64,000 bases of DNA, from positions 13,037,585 to 13,101,584 of the forward strand of contig NC_135169.1 in NCBI RefSeq assembly GCF_041146795.1. Reading direction: 5' to 3'. The notes under the pieces were generated by a model. That model did no database searches. It was given only the letters and a program-made list of their open reading frames with translations, and was not told the origin of the DNA. A program made the translations under genes and the position numbers. The stretch is from Maylandia zebra. Its lineage: Eukaryota > Chordata > Actinopteri > Cichliformes > Cichlidae. Positions 58,638 through 64,000 of this stretch are shown piece by piece (within the stretch, counting starts at the first letter, position 1; every line of letters begins with the position of its first letter).

Positions 58638-58748
58638 TATATAACAGATGGTTTTGTCTTTCTTTTTCATTCACTCCTTTGTCTGAAGCAACAAGCTTTC
58701 AGAGCATTTTAAGCTGGTTTTCAATCGAGATTTCAAAAAAACTAAAAG
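58638..58748 (+). promoter_or_regulatory. Possible TATA box and 5' UTR exon of gene D
   Basis: TATATAA at 58638-58644, then about 105 bases ending AAAAG with a GTAAGC donor at 58749. The segment has no ATG-led frame, as expected for a leader exon. It lies 2.1 kb above the first coding exon at 60810, so the link is inferred. Confidence 0.45.
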
Positions 58749-59681
58749 GTAAGCTGCTTGTCTTGTTCTGCTCATACACAGTGATGACTTTATTACATTT
58801 GTTGGTACTTTTGTGGGTGGTTTGATTGGCTGTTTTCAGCTCATATCAGACAGCACATGTGCCCTGCTTCAAGCTGCAGTTGTGATAAAGCATTGCTTTA
58901 TTTTTTAGGTAGGCTGCCTCTGACTGTGCTTCACTGAGTTTGTCATATTTGGTGAAAACAAAATTCCAGGTTTGTACCTGCCTTGGACTTTTGTGCTACA
59001 CCCATTCAAGCAGAGGCGCGTCTAAAGTGTGGGCTGAGAATCCTGTATTTCCTTAAAGTGAATTCAAAAACTGACAATAAAAGACAAAACCTGAAATGCA
59101 AAGGAAGAAACACTTTTACAGTCACAGTTTTAAACTGTGATGATTTGACCCATAGATTTCTAAAGCTAAGTCTGCAACATCTCACTTTATGACACTTATT
59201 GTCTGTAGTGTGTACGTGTTTCTATGTGTCGCTATTCACTACTCTAACAATTTTCACAAGATCCCCAATTCTACTAGCTAACATGTGATCCAAGATTATG
59301 ACAGGGTTATTCCTATTTCACTCACTTCAACGTAGAAATGTTAAGTTTTCTACAATTTTTATTTATTTCACAAGTGGGCTTATTAAAGTATTAGGAACAA
59401 TATCTTGGTCCAGCTCAGGATATTATGCTATTACAACTTGTCCAAGTCTCCATTTCTTCAATTTTAATTTTGAAAAAAATGAATCAATACAAACAACAGC
59501 GTGGACAGGACGTAACAGGGGTGACAACACAACAGGGAAAGTTTGCTCCTTCAACCACACATTCATCTCCCAATTGTTAGTAAAATACTAGCAAACTTTA
59601 GACAGACGTGTAATGAAATGGCACATTATGAAAATAAAGAAAATCATGAGCAGGAATAGTTCCAGATAAATATAACATGGG

Positions 59682-59825
59682 CAATCGTGGCTCAAGAGTT
59701 GGGAGTTCGCCTTGAAATCGGAAGGTTGCCGGTTCAAGCCCCTGCTTGGACAGTCTTGGTCGTTGTGTCCTTGGGCAAGACACTTCACCCGTTACCTACT
59801 GGTGGTGGTCCCCATAAGGAGAATC
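59682..59825 (+). repeat. tRNA-derived SINE, 3'-truncated copy
   Basis: Head GGGCAATCGTGGCTCAAGAG with B-box GGTTCAAGCCC, then core GTGTCCTTGGGCAAGACACTT. The body stops after CTGGTGGTGGTCCCC, without the LINE-like tail of the copies at 3496 and 33344. Confidence 0.75.
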
Positions 59826-60509
59826 ATGTGCTATCGGCTGTTTAAATGACTCGGGTAAAGTTTGTAGCATGCATGCTTGTTGTTTTTGTCTGCTTCCACT
59901 TGTCTTTGCACTAGGATGATGTCGGCGTAAATGTGCAGTCATATTCGTTGTGTTCCCACCAGTGCTGTCAGCTTTAAACTCGTTAAAATGACATTAACGC
60001 CATAACGCGGCAAATCTCTGTTAACGAGTTACCGCGGATCGCCCCGTGCGTGGGGCTGGACGGCGTTAACAAGCTAACTGCGCTAACGCACTAGTTCCCA
60101 CAAATTGAGCATTGCGTGGCACATCCGACATACTGTTTTACTTTTGTCCATGACGTGCTTACCATCAGGGTCATACTCCACATGAAAACCAAGATAGTTC
60201 CAAACGCCAGATCTGAATTAGGGTGGGGGAGGTTCAATTTCAGGTAGCGTTGAGGCAGTTGCCATGTTGCAATGAGCTTAGCTTCTGTCTTGCTAGCTTG
60301 TGCTGCGTTCAGTGGATCTGCGCTCAACAGTGCAGCCTAGGCGGAGTAGTCGAATGCAGATCCACTGAGCTCTCAACACAGACAGCATCATCAGAAGAAA
60401 AGTTGATAAAATAAATAAAACATTTTGTATTGTTCGATACATATGCGTACCGAACCGAAAGCACTGTATCGAACGGTTCAATACCGATACGAGTATCGTT
60501 GCACCCCTA

Positions 60510-60516
<7 letters not shown>

Positions 60517-60564
<48 letters not shown>
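60517..60564. repeat. (TA)n microsatellite
   Basis: About 24 TA units directly after a hAT-like end. Confidence 0.95.
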
Positions 60565-60569
<5 letters not shown>

Positions 60570-60809
60570 GTATATTTGGTTTGGGGTATTTTTGATGTAA
60601 TGTTGTTATTCTTAACAGGGTATAATTATCCCATTACTTTATAATTCTTTGGCTGAGTGCATTAATAGAGTAACTTCTGTATGATTTGCATAGATTATGT
60701 ATACCTTTCTCCAAAATAGCTTTCATCAGTGTATAACTTCTCTTTCTTCTGCATTATTTATGCAAAGTAGGAAACCTCGAGATAAGCTTTGTATCAGAAA
60801 GCAGCAGTG

Positions 60810-60932
60810 ATGGACATGAGCATGAGACACACTTTGCTGGGGTTATTTTGTAAGTATTTTCTACGAATGGCAATAATTAAAAGAAATGTTTTTCTACTGT
60901 GAGAGATGAAGTGCAGAAGTGCTGTTTAAGTG

Positions 60933-61013
<81 letters not shown>

Positions 61014-62345
61014 CGGATTATGATTTTCAGTTTCATAATGTCTCAATTTAATCTTTGCTCTAGTGCTCGCATCACTTTTCTCTGGCAATGCTCAAGGTAA
61101 GAAACTGCTTTCTTTTATTTCAGTCTGAGTAACACTCAAATTAACATTTTCTTTGTATTTATATTTTACACATAAAACTATTAATTCTATGTTTCTGTAC
61201 TATATTTTAAGTTCACATGTTGTTGGTCACATGAGAAAATATTGCACTCAGCCATGAGGTTTGGTGCAGAGGTTTTAGGTTATCCAGCAGAAACCACTGG
61301 TGGAGAAACAAGTGCAACCACAGACACATACTATATTCCTAATTGTAGTGATTATCTCACAAATTTAGATTAGGCCTACTGGTATTTCTACAGGGTTCAT
61401 TTTTGAATAAGAAATACTTCTAACACTGGCTAAAGTGTGCTATTATGACAATGAGACCATACAGTAAGCCTCAGGAAAGATTTCTTCCTGACAGGTAAAG
61501 GCTAATACTTGGGCAAAGTAAATATGACATGAAATAAAAAGAAAATAAGAACTATCACAAAATAAAGACTATAAATTTAAGTTGCTTTCATAATAGTTTG
61601 TGAATGTGTTGTTGTGTTACAGTTTGTCCTTGACCCAACTAGCCTTCTTACATTTACTTTATTCATACGTTATAAAGATCAGATTTTTTTTTTTATCTCC
61701 TAAATGGATGTTTTAATGTGAACAGTTCATATTGAGTTTATTGTTGTCTTTGAGCCTGGCTAGGCTCAGAAACGATGAGGTGAAACGTCCAATGAACACA
61801 GGATATTCAGTGTTCATCTGATGTTGCATTGGTTGGATTGCATAATTTTTAAAATGTTTATTCAAGTTATTAGTTTCAGCTCAATGAGTTGAACATTGTG
61901 TTTTGTGCTGCTCAGTGTTACTAGCTATTTTTGTTCAAAAACAAAATATCTGAAACAGCTTTTAAAGTACAATAACACATCCCAAACATATCAGATTAAC
62001 TTCCTATTAGTATTAAACTCAAAATGCGGCATGCTGTACATGTGTAGTATTATTGTAAGAAACATTATGATACACGTTTGTCATGTATTTTTTTTCTCCT
62101 AATCTATGAGCACATGTGCATGGTTAATTAGTGTGGCAATGCATTTTCTGTAGTTTAATTGTCTTAGTATTTATATTATATTTTCTATATTATTTATATT
62201 TTATTATATTTTTTATAGTGTTTAAAAAGAGGTTTCAGATTTGTGAAATTGTTTTCATCAGTAAATAAAACTCACTCAGAAACAAAAAATAATGCGTTAT
62301 ATTATATATTACAATAATATAATATTATAATAATACCACGTTAAT

Positions 62346-62398
<53 letters not shown>

Positions 62399-64000
62399 CC
62401 CTTTTCTCTAAATACTACTGGAAAAGTGAAGTACCTTTTTGAAACACCCACTGCCATACTGAGACCAACAAGGTATCAGTTACCAATAGGGGGCAGCGTG
62501 ACACTGAGCTGCTCTGTGGAGGGCTCTGGCAACTGGACGATTTTGTGGTACAGTGCTGCTTCATTTGGTTCTAAAGAAGAGCCTATGACAGAATATGAAG
62601 GGAAGAAAGCTATTATTGTATCACAAAGAGGTCTCTACTCCTGCAGAGGAAGAAGTGATTCAGGTCGCCACACATACAACAGTGATAAGGCCATCATTAA
62701 AGACACTCGTGAGTTTAGCTATTTATATCGTTGTTATGAAAGTTAAATTCTCTGTCCTTCTTTTTGTCTTTCTGTCAGTAATATTACATTAGTGAAGTAT
62801 GACATGGAAATAACAATGATGACTTGTGCTTGACTTTGCTATTTAAATTTTTCACTTGTTTCACAGAGTTTGTTTGTAAATTGAAAGATAGAAATTTAAG
62901 TACTGTACTGTATGTTCCTGATACATCGGGCTTTCAAGCAGAAGAAATTAAACCACAGCTAACAGATCATCTGCAGAGGAATGGCTTATTTGAAGAGTTT
63001 CAGTCAGGTTTCAGAGCTCAGCACAGCACAGAAACAGCTTTAGTGAAGGTTACAAATGATCTTCTTATGGCCTCTGACAGTGGACTCATCTCTGTGCTTG
63101 TCCTGCTAGACCTTAGTGCAGCGTTTGATACTGTCAAACATAATATCCTAATAGAGCGATTAGAACATGCTGTAGGTATTACAGGTATTGCGCTGAAGTG
63201 GTTTGTATCATATCTATCTAATAGACTCCAATTCCCATGATGCATTGAGTTTTTCCTTTCAAGTCAACTTTCTCACTCAGTATGTATTAATAGACCTCTC
63301 TGCATTGAATCATATCTGTTATCAACCTCTGTCTCTCTTCCACAGCATGTCTTTTAGCCTGTCTTCCTTCTCTCACCCCAACCGGTCACAGCAGATGGCC
63401 GCCCCTCCCTGAGCCTGGTTCTGCTGAAGGTTTCTTCCTGTTAAAAGGGAGTTTTTCCTTCCCACTGTCGCCAAAGTGCTGCTCATAGGGGGTCATATGA
63501 TTGTTGGGTTTTTTTCTGTATCTATTATTGTTGGTCTACCTTATAATATAAAGCACCTTGAGGCGACTTTTGTTGTGATTTGGCACTTTGGCGATTCTTT
63601 AGTGCCTCCTTTATTGCCTACTTCAGTGGAGTTAAGATGCTGACACGCATTTAGACTAGCATGACACTTCACCTGAAACTCAAAGATCAGGCTGGTTATT
63701 TATCCCCACAGGAGAGGATGTTCACTTTTGGATGTATTAGTGAGTCTAGGACTTTTTTTGAAGTGAAGAGATTTGGGTTTCATATATCACCTCATAATAT
63801 AAAGTGCGTTGAGGAAATTGCTGTCATGATTTGGCATCAAGTAAATTAAATTTATTGAATGATGCTTCTGTCTCTTAATTTAATATTTTCTGTGAACAGT
63901 TCCTATTACGGCCATTTTGACTATACAGCCCAACTGGACTAGGATATACATGAGTGAAGCATTCACTGTCAGATGTGAGATCCCAGGAGGAGAAGGGACT
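60810..64000 (+). CDS. Fc-receptor-like Ig receptor, 5' part (gene D), runs off the window
   Basis: Exons seen: 60810-60849, 61064-61096, 62427-62708 and 63900 onward, all phase 1. Exons 1-2 encode a split signal peptide, MDMSMRHTLLGLF + LLASLFSGNAQ; a two-exon leader with a small second exon is typical of FcR/FCRL genes. Exon 3 is a C2-type Ig domain (GGSVTLSCSVEGSGNWTILW, then RGLYSCRGRS). Exon 4 starts a second one (TIQPNWTRIYMSEAFTVRCE) and is cut at 64000. Teleost FCRL-like receptors bind immunoglobulin or related ligands on leukocytes; which ligand is unknown here. The acceptor of exon 3 (AAAAG at 62426) follows a 48-base CT repeat. An L2 fragment sits in intron 3. The 5' UTR is possibly 58638-58748. 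Confidence 0.8.
60935..61010. repeat. (TG)n(AG)n compound microsatellite
   Basis: About 16 TG units then about 21 GA units in intron 1 of gene D, ending some 50 bases before the exon 2 acceptor. Confidence 0.95.
61097..62348. other. Intron 2 of gene D
   Basis: AT-rich, with no recognised repeat termini or alternative exon. Confidence 0.5.
62349..62396 (+). repeat. (CT)24 microsatellite at a splice acceptor
   Basis: Perfect CT run of 48 bases ending 30 bases before the exon 3 acceptor of gene D, where the polypyrimidine tract would be. Confidence 0.95.
62915..63870 (+). mobile_element. L2/Maui-like LINE with internal deletion, in intron 3 of gene D
   Basis: Reads [39 protein letters not shown] and [15 protein letters not shown], then [12 protein letters not shown], where it jumps at about 63233 straight into the 3' UTR. 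The UTR has CAACCGGTCACAGCAGATGG and AAAGCACCTTGAGGCGACTT. The active-site part of the reverse transcriptase is lost. A second similar 3' end follows to about 63850 (TATAAAGTGCGTTGAGGAAA). Sense relative to gene D. Confidence 0.8.

Larger units (their letters stand above)
58749..60809. other. Presumed intron of gene D with MITE scraps
   Basis: Contains the SINE at 59682-59825. Around 59962-60090 lies a repeat with TGACATTAACGCCATAACGC. At 60430-60510 is a hAT-like end (CGAGTATCGTTGCACCCCTA preceded by inverted GGTTCAATACCGATACG). No complete element or gene was recognised. Confidence 0.5.

Overview
This is vertebrate nuclear DNA, and a teleost fish is by far the best fit. Genes are split by GT-AG introns with a uniform phase-1 pattern. 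The immune-receptor exons are of teleost type, and the repeats are the usual fish mix: L2/Maui-, Rex1/CR1- and L1/Tx1-like LINEs, tRNA-derived SINEs, hAT, Harbinger-like, Tc1/mariner and piggyBac elements, Ty3/gypsy pieces and a Penelope-like element. A percomorph, perhaps a cichlid, is my inference from that mix; the sequence alone does not name the species.

The host content is a small cluster of leukocyte-receptor-like genes. On the minus strand are two paralogous compact genes. Each encodes a signal peptide, one V-set Ig domain and one membrane segment, with almost no cytoplasmic tail (13659-15280 and 28075-35504). A broken third V-set exon lies at 4650-4846. On the plus strand, 38660-42464 encodes a signal peptide, a Thr/Pro-rich stalk, a membrane segment and a tail with several ITIMs, but no Ig exon is visible. 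At the right edge, a plus-strand Fc-receptor-like gene starts at 60810 (possible TATA box and 5' UTR exon near 58638-58748) and runs out of the window in its second Ig domain. Short-tailed binding receptors beside an ITIM-bearing tail gene suggest activating/inhibitory pairing or the breakup of an ancestral receptor, but this is inference.

Most of the rest is transposon-derived. 1-6035 holds gypsy fragments, a hAT-type element with two nested insertions, a SINE and MITEs. 7150-11712 is a four-level nest: antisense L1, hAT copy A with perfect 8-bp target duplications, hAT copy B, and a piggyBac-like element with transposase remnants. 15594-24340 is a piggyBac neighbourhood. Its two-exon transposase has one homopolymer frameshift and appears to be cut by a long L1 insertion that still has a 910-codon open frame. 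29890-34690 is an antisense L2 element carrying a solo LTR, a SINE and an unexplained 1.3-kb insert. 43193-50455 carries MITEs, an L1 3' end with a 16-bp target duplication, the second copy of the Harbinger-like MITE in opposite orientation, and a Tc1/mariner-like element. 51611-57170 carries a hAT element with transposase exons, a Rex1/CR1-like LINE and a Penelope-like element with its GIY-YIG domain.

No rRNA, CRISPR array or bacterial-type operon was seen. Exon boundaries were read by eye from splice sites, phase and homology between the paralogs; no transcript evidence was available.
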